The position numbers were made by a program, and so were the translations under genes. From Dillenia suffruticosa (Eukaryota; Streptophyta; Magnoliopsida; Dilleniales; Dilleniaceae): a stretch of DNA of 64,000 nucleotides. The notes under the pieces are model-generated. The model did no database searches. It saw only the letters and a program-made list of their open reading frames with translations, and had not been told where the DNA came from. The stretch is from the NCBI GenBank assembly GCA_033439265.1, contig JAVTVX010000024.1, forward strand, positions 14,057,001 to 14,121,000, read 5' to 3'. This document shows positions 23,121 through 35,299 of this stretch, one piece after another (within the stretch, counting starts at the first letter, position 1; each line of letters starts with the position of its first letter).

Positions 23121-25085
23121 ATGGATCCTGGACCTTCTAATCCTAGTCTTCAACAATTACAACGACGCTACCGTTCTTCTACAGTTTGGCAGGGAGATGA
23201 CATTAACGTTTCGCTTACTTATCAGGGACGTGAGGCCATGCTACGCTGTTGGGAGCACGGTTTGATCGACGAGCGAGTTCTCCCTTTTCTCAAGTGGTCA
23301 GGATTTTTGGGTGTTGCTTGACTGTGATTTGTTTAGCTAGATTGGCACCTGATTACGGCCCTAGTCGAGCGATGGAGGCCAGAGACGCACACATTTCACC
23401 TCCCTCACAGTGAGTTGACTATTACACTTCAGGACGTAGAGGTCATCCTGGATGGCCATCCTGTAGTAGCTAGGACTACGGGAGTGTCGTGGGGTGATGT
23501 ATGTGAGAGACTATTAGGTATTAGATCTCCATAGACTACATTTAGAGGTTACACTTTGAGTATGTTGTGGTTGGTTGAGTTTTTTTTTAGTTGCCCGATG
23601 GAGTTGATGATGTGCATATTGCACAGTGGAGACGAGCTTATATTTTACTTTTGTTAGGAGGTATGCTGTTTTGTGATAAAACAGCATATTATGTACATTT
23701 ATAGTTTTTAGTATTGTTAGAGGATTTAGAGGTTTCAGGTATTTATAGTTGGGGTTTTACGTGTTTGGCATATATGTATAGGCAACTTTGTATTGTCACG
23801 CACCCAGACTCACGTGAGATCGGTGGCGCTTTAGTTTTGTTACAGATTTGGGGGTAGGGGTGGGAGCAGTCCCCTAATATGGCTCATATTCGATGGTCAT
23901 TGCACGGAGATGGGGATGGCCCACTTGCTTTGCGGTAGATGGTAGATTTTGATGTCACTGATTTCCCTACACACGTAGTCTCAGTGTATAGGGAGGGACT
24001 AAATAGGTAGGTCGTGGAGTAGGTCGTATGAGTACCCTACACGGATAAGTTACTAGCATCCCTCCCCAGCTACTATCAAAAGGGGAGGGATATTTGGCAC
24101 GCGTGGTTCCTGTTGATCTGTTTTAGTATCGTGGAGTTGTACTTTCCAAACAGAGTGTTACGATAGTTTGGAGCATATCAATACATTCCGAGACATTGTG
24201 ACATAGAAGATAGACTTCACAATACAAGTAGCCGAGGTACGCTAGAGGTCAATTGGACGGTGGAGCATGCAGTCTATATTGATCAGTGGATGCATCAACG
24301 CGACTATCTAGTGTTACTTAACACTTCGTGTGGATTTAGCCTCGATCCCGCCTACAGTAGTTGGTTTCGCAACATCTCCCACAAGTTCGTCGGTCGTCGG
24401 AGAGCTTCTTTGACCTACGTGGTAACTACTTTACATCTGTATTTCTCTTAGTCAATCAATATTTTTTATTTGTTTTTTAAACTAACTTTAACACATTTTA
24501 TTGCAATAGGATATATTGCACGAGTTACGAGATACTGCGGGTGACGACGCTCAGGGGCTTGTTGATTCAGCCATCTTGGCATTGGCAGATGACATGACTT
24601 ATCTTTTCAGACATAGACCCACTATAGATAGCGATGATGGTGGTGATGCAGACCGACCATGTGGGCGACGATGAGGATGAGGACGACGTACAACACCACC
24701 ACCCTCAGCCAATCATGCTTCACCGCCGCCATCTTAGTAGTCCGAGGATGTCGCAAGACCTTCTACTACGTTCGGTGAGTCTTCAGATTTCTATACGCCT
24801 ATGTTTGATGACTTCCCTCAGGTTTTCACTCTAGGGGCTCCTCAGAAGGGAGTTCATCCCAATAATTTTATGGGTGAGGGACTGGCATAGGTAGAGAGAG
24901 ATGATACACCACCCTTGTTTCATGTCTCCCCATTGGTTTTCTCTGACCCTCACTAGCATGATGCAGGTGCCTCCCAGATCTCACAGATAGATGATCTGAG
25001 ATTAGTATCTCAGTTTGATTATACTGAGAGTAGACTTGATATAGGTATTAGATATTATACTAGAAGAAGAAGACGTTGTTGATCA
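23121..25085 (+). pseudogene. Plant mobile domain (PMD, aminotransferase-like) pseudogene in the MULE
   Basis: The start MDPGPSNPS follows an acceptor-like site. The PMD signature is clear: ERWRPETHTFHLPHSELTIT then LQDVEVILDGHPVVARTTGVSWGD (about 23370-23505), later HAWFLLICFSIVELYFPNRV (about 24100-24165) and YIDQWMHQRDYLV (about 24275-24315). A GT-AG intron is visible at 24422-24509 (88 bp), after which the frame continues DILHELRDTAGDD. Several stops and frame changes make it a pseudogene. PMD proteins such as Arabidopsis MAIN and MAIL1 act in silencing and genome stability, and PMDs also occur inside plant transposons. The TIRs on both sides show that this copy belongs to the MULE. Confidence 0.85.
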
Positions 25086-25208
25086 TTTGTATTATGAACA
25101 ATTTTTTAATTAATAATATCTTTTCTATTTTTTATATTCGTTATACTTTGTTTATTTTCATCAATCAGCTTTGGTGCTGTGGACATATATATTGTTGCTA
25201 AATTTTAT

Positions 25209-25371
25209 TCCTATTTCGAAGTTGGGATGGTATTATTTGGAAATTTTATTTGGAGATTATATTTTAGGATTGGCATAAAATGACACTATATATTTTTTCC
25301 TATTTCGAAGTTGGGATGGTAGAATTTGGAGATTGTATTTGAAGATTGTATTTTAGGGTTGGTATAAAATA
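25209..25371 (+). repeat. Tandem repeat of about 90 bp before MULE right TIR
   Basis: Two units beginning TATTTCGAAGTTGGGATGGT (about 25211 and 25300) each contain AGATTRTATTTTAGG and GGYATAAAATG. The second unit has an extra short internal repeat of GATTGTATTTG. It is AT-rich and non-coding. Confidence 0.8.
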
Positions 25372-26582
25372 GTATAGAAAATTGGTGAGGCCAGGAGAGG
25401 AGCCATCTCAAGTCTTGAAGACTCGACATGTGGGCAGTTAAGAGGCATGTCGAGTCTTGAAAACTCGACATATTGTGTCAATTCTGGAATTACTTTCCCG
25501 CGGGAGATGTTTTAAATTTTTTTTTTTTATGGTTATATCCGTACAAAGCTCAGGAGAATGGCATAAGTATTTGCTTTATTTGGTTGCTCTACCTAATTCT
25601 AACCATCCATATTTTTCCCAAGATTAATTCTAGGTCTTAGGATTTTTTTATCACAACCAAGGACTCCTTCTTTCTCTCTCCCTCGTTCTCTCTCTTCCTC
25701 TTTCACACAACAAGCACACTTTCACTCTCTACATGCAAGCCTTCATTAAATGCTTGTCTCCCAAACACCTAAATCTAAGGGCTCACATTAATTCATCTTA
25801 CTTCAAATTAATCTCCATCCTTGATTTATTTCTCAAAACCCAACATAATCTCTTCAAAAGTCAACAATTGTCTTCCCTCCCCTCTGTCTCTCTCTCTCAT
25901 GGACGTCCACCTCACTCCCCCCACTTTTTTCTCTCTTGTTGTTCACGGTTTTGGGAGAAGGAACCATTTGCCAAAATACTTCCAATTTTTGTTAATTGCA
26001 AATGAGCCCCTTGACTTATAAAAATTTTATTTTGACTCTGAAAATTTTTATAATCTCAAATTAGACCGAAAACCTCATATTAGGATTAATTTAATTTATC
26101 CCACATCAAAATATGGTTGTTTAGCCTTTCTGGGATGCATTCAACCCGATTGAGGTTTTACCGGTAAATATTTGGAAAATTTGTGGTTTATCTCTACTAA
26201 GTAAGATTTACTCAAATTTGAGGTTTTTATACATTAAGTCATTCTCATCATTTTTGGACCATCAGTGGTGATTTTGAAAATTTTCGAATTTTCGAGGATT
26301 TGCGCCAAAATTTCTCTGGAGAAGTTTTAGCGGAAAAATTTATTAGATGATTTTCTATATAGTAACATGAGTAATATCATATAAACAATGAAGAGGAGTA
26401 CAATCATGAGGACACCGAGGTGTCGGTGTTACAACTTATGTATTTTAAATACTAATAAAACATTTGTAATTGAAATTTTAATTAGCCTTGCGTTACCTTG
26501 AGGATACGTGGTGGGATTGGGCCGATGTCCGAGGTAACGGGTGATTGTTCACATCCTCGGGATCACGGATCGGGGTGTGGCA

Positions 26583-26823
26583 GTTTTCTTGGTATCAAAG
26601 CTAGGTTAGTTGAGCACTAAGTTTTATGAAGGATTTCAAAATTTTCTAAGTTTTGTTTTCAAGTCCTCAATATTTTGAAATAAAATTGAAAGTTTCCTTA
26701 CAGTCAAAAAATCCCTTAAGATGATTTTAGGCAAATGAGTTCTTTCCATTTAAGGGGTTAGATACTCCATATCTAGCCCAATTTCTTTATCTATATATGA
26801 TAGAGGTTCTTTCGTTCAGAACC
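26583..26823 (+). promoter_or_regulatory. Gypsy A primer binding site and leader
   Basis: TGGTATCAAAGCT at 26590-26602 lies 7 bp after the LTR end. It resembles the tRNA-iMet primer site TGGTATCAGAGC used by most plant Ty3/gypsy elements. The leader then runs about 220 bp to the gag start MPPRRSMRR at 26824. Confidence 0.75.
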
Positions 26824-29800
26824 ATGCCTCCTAGACGCAGCATGAGGCGGACTCACGGAATTACACCTGCTGCTCCAAAGGTCACGTCGTCTTCACATCC
26901 TCCCCATCCAGTACCACCTTGGCCGGTTTCGATGGCCGAAATTCCAACACCTTTGTTAAATGCCTTGAGACAGTAGCACGAGTGGTGGAACACCTATGGG
27001 ATGCAGATGTAGCCCCCGCCACCATCTATGAGAGTTCCTACTCCAACTGTAGCAGCACCTACCCCAACTGCCCCTATTTCTTTAGTACTTGTCCCAAGCG
27101 ACAACACGATTCCAGCACTCCGCCGCATCTACGAGTTGACCCAGCTGGTCAAGGAGACTCAGTTGTTAGGTTGTACCTATTTCAACGGATCCAGTGATTC
27201 TACGACAGCAAAGCATTAGGTCAACCGGACCTGCCGAATACTGATAGATCTAGGGCTAGAAGACGAGTTGAAACTGAGAGTGATAGTGCAATTACTTGAT
27301 GATGCTCTCGCCTAGTGGGAGACCATGGTTGATGACTTTACAAAACCCCCAGGTTGGAGAGACTTGGTGCGAGAGCTTGACAAGGGGTACTTTATAGAGT
27401 ACTGGCTGGATCAGAAGAGGACGGAGTTTCTTCATCTCTACCAGGGGCAAGATCGGTGTCCGAGTTCTAGACAAAGTTGAGGAGATTAGCCGCTTTTGTT
27501 CACAACCTGGCCACACAAAGACAGTTACGGTTCAAGTTTGAGGATGGACTCAACTTGAACATCAAGAAATACATGTCAAAGACAAAAAGCTGCTCCTTCA
27601 AAGAGGTGTTGGAGTTGGCCTACTGCGCTGAGGAGATAATACAAGCTAAGAATAGGCAAAGGGAGAGCAGAGACCAGAAAAGGAAGAGAACTGGATTTCA
27701 ATCTGGTCAGAGTTCAAAGAAAGGCTAGAGTCAGGGCCCTTAGAGAGACCCCATAGCTACATGGTCAGTTGGCTTCTCCGAGGGGCCACGCCCTAAAAAT
27801 TATAGAGCCCCCGCCCCTAGTGCCGGATCAATGAGTCAGTTTATTGGGCCGAAGAAGCTCCTATGCTGCAATTATGGCAAGACTCATTCAGGATTCTGTA
27901 GAGAACCTACAAGATGCTACCAGTGTGAGAAACTAGGATATATTATAGCACTTGTCCAGATTTGGGATTTGAGGGGCAGCCAAGTCAGAGCTGCCCAAGT
28001 GGACTACGCGAGAGTCAACCGAGAGCACCTGCCGCATCAGTTCCTACTGCTACACGAACTATAGCCAGAGCAACACCGTACCCATTCCTCAACGATAGTA
28101 GTAGAGGATTTGGCTCATGTCTTTGCAATGACGAGGAAGCCCAAGCCAATCCCGAAGTGATTACCGGTAATCCTTCGTTAGACTCTCCCATATAGGTTCA
28201 TCTCCTAATAATTATTGAGGCATGACATACTATGATGGCTCATGTAATTCTCGATAGCAAAGATGCTGGAAGCCTCAATCCTTTTGATATATATGTATAT
28301 ATATGATCTCATGTTGACTTCTCGAGTAAATAAAAGTTGATGATACTCTTCTCTTTAAATTCGCCATTAGGTACCATGAAAATCATTGGAGTTGATGCCC
28401 GATTTTTTATAGACACCGGGTCAAATAATTCATGTGTGAGCACCCAGTTTGCTCAGCATCTTGATAGACAACTCTCTCCATTGATCGAGGAGAATTGGTT
28501 ACCATACCATTGGATGAGCAGTTGGTCTGGAATTCTGTTTACCGGGGCTGCGAGATATGGATTGGGGAGGTGACGTTAGAGGCAGATCTTATTCCTCTCA
28601 ACATATCTGATTTTGATGCCATCTTAGGGATGGACTGGCTGAGTTTCCACCGAGCTGCTATGGACTGTTTCACTAAAATAGTAGAATTCCAAAGCTTAGG
28701 ACAGCCATTACTGATATTTGCGAGAGGGAGACATGTACTACCCCGATGTGTTATTTCAATACTGGAGGCTAGGCAGTTGGTACGTCGATGATATACAGCC
28801 TATCTTGCCCATGTAATAGATACCATGGTAGAAGGCCCAAGGCTTGATAAGGTCTATGTGATGTAAAAGTTTGCTGATGTGTTCCCTGAGGAGCTACCTG
28901 GGCTACCTCCAGTCCAAGAGTTTGATTTTAAGATAGATATAGCTTCCGGGGTAGTACCAATTTTTATTTCGCCATACAGAATGGCACCAGCTGAGTTGAG
29001 AGAGCTAAAGGTCTAACTGCAAGAATTATTGGATAAGTGGTTTATTCGACCAAGCACTTTGCCTTGGGGTGCTCCGGTATTATTTGTAAAGAAGAAAGAC
29101 GGCTCTTTTAGACTCTACATAGATTACCGTCAATTGAGCAGAGTGACCGTCAAGAATCGGTACCCACTACCACGTATCGATGATCTGTTTGATCAACTTC
29201 AGGATGCCCAAGTTTTATCAAAGATTGACCTTAGATCTAGGTATCATCAGTTATGGATCAACGACGAGGACGTGCCCAAGACTGCTTTCCGTACTAGATA
29301 TAGCCACTTTGAATTTCGGGTTATGCTGTTTGGGTTGACAAATGCCCCAACCGCGTTCAAGGACTTGATGAACTGGGTATTCCATGATTTTCTTGACCGA
29401 TTTGTCATAGTATTCATAGACGACATACTTGTATACTCACAGAGTGATGAGGAGCACTCCCAACACCTACATGCTGTATTGTAGACATTCCGTGAGGAGT
29501 TATACGCCAAATATTCTAAGTGTGAGTTTTGGCTCAGACATGTTGGGTTCTTGGGGCATGTTGTTTTTGCGGAGGGTATTTTCGTTGATCTACAAAAGGT
29601 TGAGGCCATCATAAAGTGGGAGCAGCCATAAATAGTTATTGAGGTCAGGAGTTTCCTTGGATTGGCAGGATACTATTGGAGCTTTATAAAAGGATTCTCC
29701 AGAATTGCATCTCTACTGACTAACTTGAATCGTAAGGACGTCAAGTTTGTTTAGGATAACCATTGTCAGGCGAGTTTTCAAGAGTTCAAACAACGGTTGA

Positions 29801-31080
29801 CATTGGCATCGATTATAGCTCTTCCCACCGGCGGCCAGGAGTATGTAATGTTCAATGATGCCAATCGGTAGGGTTTAGGCTATGTACTGATGCAGGACGA
29901 TCAAGTCATTGCATACGCTTTAGATAGTTGAAGAAGCATGATCTGAACTATCTGACCCACGATCTCGAGTTGGCAGCCATAGGCTTTGCATTGAAAATAT
30001 GGTGGCATTATCTCTATGGGGTGGCGTGCCGAGTGTACACAAATCATAAGAGCCTGAAGTACTTATTCACGTTAAAAGAGCTCAATCTGAGATAGAGGAG
30101 ATGGTTGGAGTTTCTCAAGAATTATGACCTTGTCATAAACTATCATCCTGGCAAGGCAACGCAATTGCGGATACTTGAGTCACAAGTCATCATCTTCCTT
30201 ATCATTCGAGAGTGCTTACCACTTTTGTCTCATGGGACGCTGCTCTTTGTGAGTTAGTTTGACCAATGATGAGCATGGTACACTTCTAGCTAGATTCAAG
30301 GTGAGGCCAACTATGCTTGACCGCATTCAGGAGCTCCAAGGTTCAGATAAGGAACTCCAAGGTATTATTGAGAAAATCCGCAGCGGAGATGGTAGGGATT
30401 TCAAAGTTCAGAAGGATGGACTCTTGGTATTCTAGGAGTGGGTCTGCGTTCCCATTGACGGCGATCTTCGGAGGGCTACACTTGAGGAGGCCCACTCTTT
30501 TGCCTATGCAATACATCCAAGTAGTACCAAAATATATCGGACTATCAAAGGAAGTTATTGGTAGGCCGGGATGAAACAAGAGGTCGCTGAGTATGTAGCA
30601 AAATGTTTGGTCTGCCAGTAGGTGAAGGTCGAGTATCAGTGGCCAGCCAGAACACTGCAGCCCCTTCCCATTCCTGAGTAGAAGTGGGAACATATCACAA
30701 TAGATTTTGTTATGGGACTTCTGCGGACTCCAATATGACATGATGCTATTTGGATAATTATTGACAGACTCACCAAGTCTGCATATTTTCTTCCCATTTG
30801 TAGTAGCTATCTGCTGGAGGGTTTTGCTCATCTATATATCAGCAAAATAATCACACTTCATGGGTGTCTTGTGTCGATTGTATCAGACAGAGATCCCTAT
30901 TTTACCTCAAGATTTTGGTTGAAGCTACAGGAGGCCATGGGTACCAAACTACACTTTAGTACTGCTTTCCACCCTCAGACAAATAGTCAGTCAAAGAGGA
31001 CCATCCAAATGTTAGAGGACATGCTGAGGGCATGTGTGAGGGATTTTAAAGGTAGTTGAGAGCCGCACCTCCCGTTGGTG
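26824..31080 (+). pseudogene. Gypsy A gag-pol remnant
   Basis: gag is about 26824-27730, with a retrotransposon gag core near 27480-27640 (RRLAAFVHNLATQRQL) and a basic tail. A zinc knuckle of the CYQCEKLGYI type follows near 27920. The protease motif FIDTGSNNSCVS is near 28405 and its end IPLNISDFDAILGMDWLS near 28590-28640. RT is about 28860-29490, with [19 protein letters not shown] and FIDDILVYS. RNase H runs about 29490-30250. Integrase runs from about 30300, with a partial zinc finger, the core IVSDRDPYFTSRFW near 30880 and HPQTNSQSKRTIQMLEDML near 30970. Domain order PR-RT-RH-INT is Ty3/gypsy. It is broken in a dozen or more places. Homology to gypsy B suggests the same chromovirus clade. 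Confidence 0.85.
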
Positions 31081-31082
31081 AA

Positions 31083-31547
31083 ATGGACAGCAAAATGACA
31101 TGTTCTGTTTTTCATCCTCTGTGCACAGCAGTATGTTGTATAAATTTTTAAAATATCTTCTGTACAAAATTTAAAGAAACTTAAAACATCAAAGTTTTAG
31201 CTCTCTGTTGTATCTTTAAAATGGGATAAAATTCAATTGAATCGGAGTAGTATACTGGACGTTATGATATTTTTACTGAAACTGTGAAAATTTAGTTATA
31301 TAAGTATGAACTGCATTGAAGATAGATTTTTATAAATTCGTGCAGTAGGCATTTGAAGATGAGTTGTACACGATAAATGATGTCTTAGCTTTAATTCGCA
31401 ATTTGAATCATTTGATTTCGAGTTATATAGAGAAAGTTATGTTATTTTTCCTAAGACTGCACAAGAGTAGAATTTAAAATTTTGAATTTATGTAGATATA
31501 TGGGCTTAAACAAAGTAGGGTAAATTGGAATTGGGCTTGATCGGATT

Positions 31548-31594
<47 letters not shown>

Positions 31595-31726
31595 ATCTTA
31601 GGAGACGACTATACTAGTTATTTTTCCTAAGACTGCACAAGAGTAGAATTTAAAATTTTGAATTTATGTAGATATATGGGCTTAAACAAAGTAGGGTAAA
31701 TTGGAATTGGGCTTGATCGGATTAAC

Positions 31727-31758
<32 letters not shown>

Positions 31759-32343
31759 ATCTTAGGAGTAGACGACTATACTACACTCGATGGGTGACTC
31801 AATTGAGTATAGAGATTTTAGGAGAGTAGAGTTCCCTTCCTGTACATGTGAGTAGATCTTATTGTTACCATATAGTTAATAAGCAAAACCATGTTTTATC
31901 GTTTTCAAAACATAATTTATGAAATGATTGTAAAATGGTTTTGTTAATGACTGGTAACATACTTTGTGATAAATGGAGTGTCCTAAAATTGTAAAATATG
32001 CATCCATAATTTTGATGAAAAATATATTGTCATGTTTTAAATCATGAAATGTATTTTGATGATATATACTATAATATACTATATTGGATTTTCATGATTT
32101 TTCTCGACATGTATGGCACGATTTGTTTATTGATGATTTTGATGCGAGACTAGATACTCGAGCATTAATACCTGAATTCCCCTTGATCGTAGTTCAGGGA
32201 TAGTACTTATAGCCATAACACTAAGATATGATAGGCGTCGTCCCGCGTAGACTCGCCTCGTATGCTATAACAGACCCGTCTCATTATATAGATTGTCGCA
32301 CGTTTGCGATGCCTCAAGACGCAGACACTCCATATGGTTAGGG
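31083..32343 (+). repeat. Gypsy A 3' LTR, partial
   Basis: Matches 15195-16290 of the 5' LTR closely, including AAAATGACATGT at its start and ACATATATATAT tracts. It includes a tandem duplication of about 170 bp (about 31443-31610 and 31619-31780), each unit ending in an (AT)n run. No genes. Confidence 0.8.
31551..31751. repeat. (AT)n microsatellites within duplicated LTR unit
   Basis: Two AT dinucleotide runs (about 31551-31588 and 31726-31751) sit at equivalent places in the two duplicated LTR units. The 5' LTR copy (near 15672) has only a short ATATAT run, so expansion came later. Confidence 0.8.
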
Positions 32344-32945
32344 GAGTTTTGGTCCATGTGCAAGCATAACTACTTAGGCTTGAAGATCAAAATATATGAA
32401 CACGTGAAAGTCTCGCTCAATTTGAAAACCTGATCAAGGAAAGTGAACTCAAACCTCCAATACCTTCTTGAACATCACTCACTTCCCTTTCTCATGATCC
32501 ACTATATCTTCAAAAACCCACATCTTATTAGTCTCTTTCTTTTGTCTTAGCATAGTAGACTTTGTAGTAAGCTAACTTTCGTGTAATCAAAATTTCATGG
32601 GTTCAGTTGTTTTTTTTTTTTTGCTTCACTTCTAAAACATTGACTTAGTTGTCTTTCAACATTTATGATCATTTACTTATGTTTTAATTTGATCTATGTA
32701 AAGACTCTTATGATCCATGTTTGAGTGTGAGCATGTGTGTGCTCATTGGTTTCTCTCTAACAGTAGGCCGATGACCTTAGTCTCGAGCCATTTTTTTTTT
32801 GCCCTTTAGTTTAATTTTGCTATGTACCCCATTTTGTTGATGACAAAAATGGAGAGAATGATTTGAACATTGGATATATATATGTGGTGAATGTTTGGTT
32901 ATATTTATGTAGTGAATGCTTGGTTGTATATATATGGTTCCAACT
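32344..32945 (+). other. Copia I 3' non-coding region with SIRE-like end signal
   Basis: AT-rich sequence without a clear protein. The passage TTGTTGATGACAAAAATGGA near 32837-32856 is the type of signal seen just upstream of the 3' LTR in SIRE-like copia elements. This places the region in the 3' part of copia I, on the far side of gypsy A. The start of the 3' LTR is likely between 32860 and 32945. Confidence 0.5.
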
Positions 32946-32949
32946 GAGG

Positions 32950-35290
32950 TTGACGTCACGATTCGCAAAGAAGGTCCTTTAGCTATACTTACTAATTATA
33001 AGCCTGAAAAGATAAGAGAAAAAGATAGGAGTGAGTATAATCGTACTTAGTAAGTGAAAAATCTATGTGCAAGCCATTGTGTGGAAGTGTAATTATGTCC
33101 TAAATCCATTAATAACAAATTTTCTTTTTTATCATTTCAAAAATAATCACAAATTTACAAAAAAAAAAAAATCGCAAAGTATAACAACCAATCCATTCAA
33201 AATAAAAACATTTGTCTTTGCATCAAAATGGGTTATATTCAATTCAAAACCATAGAACTGCTGAAAAGATGTCTCATATCCAAGACCTGGGTCGAGGTCA
33301 AGGATTGAATCCACCAAGGGTTTTTATTCATTTCTTAATCCAAAAATATATTGACCATGGTGTTGGCTTGGACATCACCATTGGTAACTCATGGCTGCCC
33401 AATCGAAAACTTGGTAGGTGAACCACCCGCATCACACTACCCCAATCCCAAATCTGGCTCTACCCATGCTGCTCTTACTTTAACCGATCATGAGTGAGTA
33501 ATAACCAAAGTAGCTACGTTTACAATCGGTCATCATAAAATATCATTTTCGTTCATAATAAAATTTTAAAACCATTTTGCAACCCATATCACCTTTGTAT
33601 CAAATGAACATCAATCAACCTAGCAATGTAAATCATGTGGTATTAACATGTCAAATTCATATTTCCACCATCATCTTTTCAAGAGAACATATCACACTCA
33701 AACTAAATTACAAAACCATTTTCCTAAAAATAAAATTTGTAAGACATATAAAATCATTTCTCATTAAAAGAGACATAAAAGTTCCACTCACAGTTAGAAA
33801 ATGGTATACACTCCCACTAGTCCGGATTCTTGGCTCTACCCTTAATTAAAGAACCTTCGCCTAAATGTTATATAAATCACAATATAAAATTAAGATTAAA
33901 CATTTATTCAATGCAAATATAAAGCTAAATACATGATGATGCACATGAAAAATATGTCTCTATTATTTTGGCATCTATTAGCACTACTTAACACCCATTT
34001 CCATTCCAATCTCTATTATTCCAACTAATATTACTAGTTTCCAACTCCTATATGTCTCAAAGAAATGATCATATCTCAGACTAACTGCATATCTCTTATT
34101 TGCGCAATCACGGGAGAACGGTCATAACTTTTGCTACATATATCCAAATCATGTAATTCAAGTCTCAAATTAAAGATAGGACCTAGATCTACAAATTTTA
34201 TATTCAAAACTTAACCTAATTCATCCTAGAAGGTATCTCAAAGTTGAAGCAAATTACTCAGTCAAAACATGGCAGAATAAAGTATTCCTCTACCAAACGC
34301 ATCATTTTGAAAAATCAATAAAAATCTAATTTTCGTCAGAATCCTACAAAATCTAATTTCATATGAATAAATCAGCACTTAATTTGCCTATGTGCAGAAC
34401 AAATTATGACTAAAAGATCACAGTAAGGTCAAACTATTCTATTTGCACAAAATCAAAGGTTCCATTTTTATTATAACCTTTCAACATGCTTCTAAGTTCA
34501 AATCTTTAAATATGTTATTTATCATAATTTCAATGATAAATCAAAATCTAAAACCATAAATTTAAGCTTTACCTTGCACTTGGCTCAAGAAACTCCCAAG
34601 TTATCACCATAATATCACCTTAAATAACAAGTTCCTTTTCCAAACTTGACGAACTCCAAGCATCCACTTTCCTTTAACTCACGGATTATTAGAATAAGTT
34701 GAAAATAGTTCTACAAATCTTAGAAAATCCAGATGTTGCTTGCATGTCTCTTGGTTGATTCAAATAGTGTGAAAAAAAAGGAGAAGGGTTATGAGGAAAT
34801 AAGAGATATCCAAAAGCCCCTCCTCTACTCTCTCTCTTTCTCTGTTTCTCTCTCACAAATCTTTAATCAACCCACTCAAGAGGCTTCAAGAATAAGGTTA
34901 CTCTCTCTCTCTTCTCGGTTAATACATTTACACAAAAACACCAACACATTCACTTATTTTTTTATTTCTTAAATGTAATCTCATCATAAGAAAAGCAACA
35001 TTTATTGTCCCTTTTGACTTTTCTCTCCTACTCAAGGAAAGGAAAACGCAGATGAGGCTTTCTTTCTCTCTTCTTTTTTTCCTTTTTGAAAGTTGAGAAC
35101 TCGACATTGGGCTCCAAAGTGGGTTCAAATAATTAGACTTCAAGTGTTTGGCCCACACCACTGGTTTATGCCAAGCCCAATTTCTATTTTTTAATTCATC
35201 CAATTTCATGATTTAAATTTATACTACTAAAGTTCATCCTATAGGATACAATACAATAGTACAAATAAACATTGGGTTCCGATTTTATAC
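32950..35290 (-). mobile_element. Ty3/gypsy LTR remnant, minus strand, in copia I 3' region
   Basis: The block 34100-34400 resembles 18480-18830 of the minus-strand solo LTR (shared phrases around CATATATCCAAATCATRT and AAATTAAAGATAGGACYTAGA). Nearby 33280-33480 resembles other reversed LTR blocks. It contains no primer site or coding region and both limits are approximate. It is older than the solo LTR by its divergence. It lies between copia I end signals and the copia I 3' LTR remnant, so it is another insertion there. Confidence 0.6.
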
Positions 35291-35299
35291 GTATACATG

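Larger units (their letters stand above)
19498..25549 (+). mobile_element. MULE (Mutator-like DNA transposon) with transposase and plant mobile domain gene
   Basis: A terminal inverted repeat of about 150-190 bp (19498-19686 and 25405-25549) shares the blocks CATCTCCCGCGGGAAAGTAA and TTTGTACG.ATATAACC. AGAATGACA (19489-19497) and AGAATGGCA (25555-25563) form a likely 9-bp target duplication (8 of 9 match), though 5 bp separate the right TIR end from it. Inside, on the plus strand, are a mudrA-like transposase pseudogene (20293-22830) and a plant mobile domain pseudogene (23121 to about 25085). The flanks are solo-LTR sequence on both sides. The transposase has several stops, so the element is non-functional on its own. 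Confidence 0.9.
16887..26433 (-). mobile_element. Solo Ty3/gypsy LTR, minus strand, hosting the MULE
   Basis: On the plus strand it starts TGTCACGCCCCCGA (16887) and ends TCGGTGTTACA (26433). Reversed, this is an LTR of the TGTAACACC...GGGGGCGTGACA type. Flanks ACTTT (16882-16886) and ACTTA (26434-26438) are a likely 5-bp target duplication with one difference. There is no internal region, so it is a solo LTR of about 3.48 kb once the MULE is set aside. It interrupts the 5' LTR of gypsy A and belongs to a related lineage. Confidence 0.8.
13992..32343 (+). mobile_element. Gypsy A, Ty3/gypsy chromovirus-type element inserted in copia I RT
   Basis: The parts are: 5' LTR 13992-16886 continuing at 26434-26582 beyond a nested solo LTR, primer site 26590-26602, gag-pol 26824-31080, and a partial 3' LTR at 31083-32343 that matches 15195-16290 of the 5' LTR closely. 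Copia I coding sequence abuts the left end and copia I 3' sequence follows the right end, so this element entered copia I. It is broken (a dozen or more lesions) and both LTRs have diverged visibly, indicating a middle-aged insertion. Confidence 0.75.

Noticed and set aside
23121-25085. PMD region as a host silencing gene
   Set aside because: TIRs and a target duplication enclose it together with a transposase, and it is disabled, so it belongs to the MULE.
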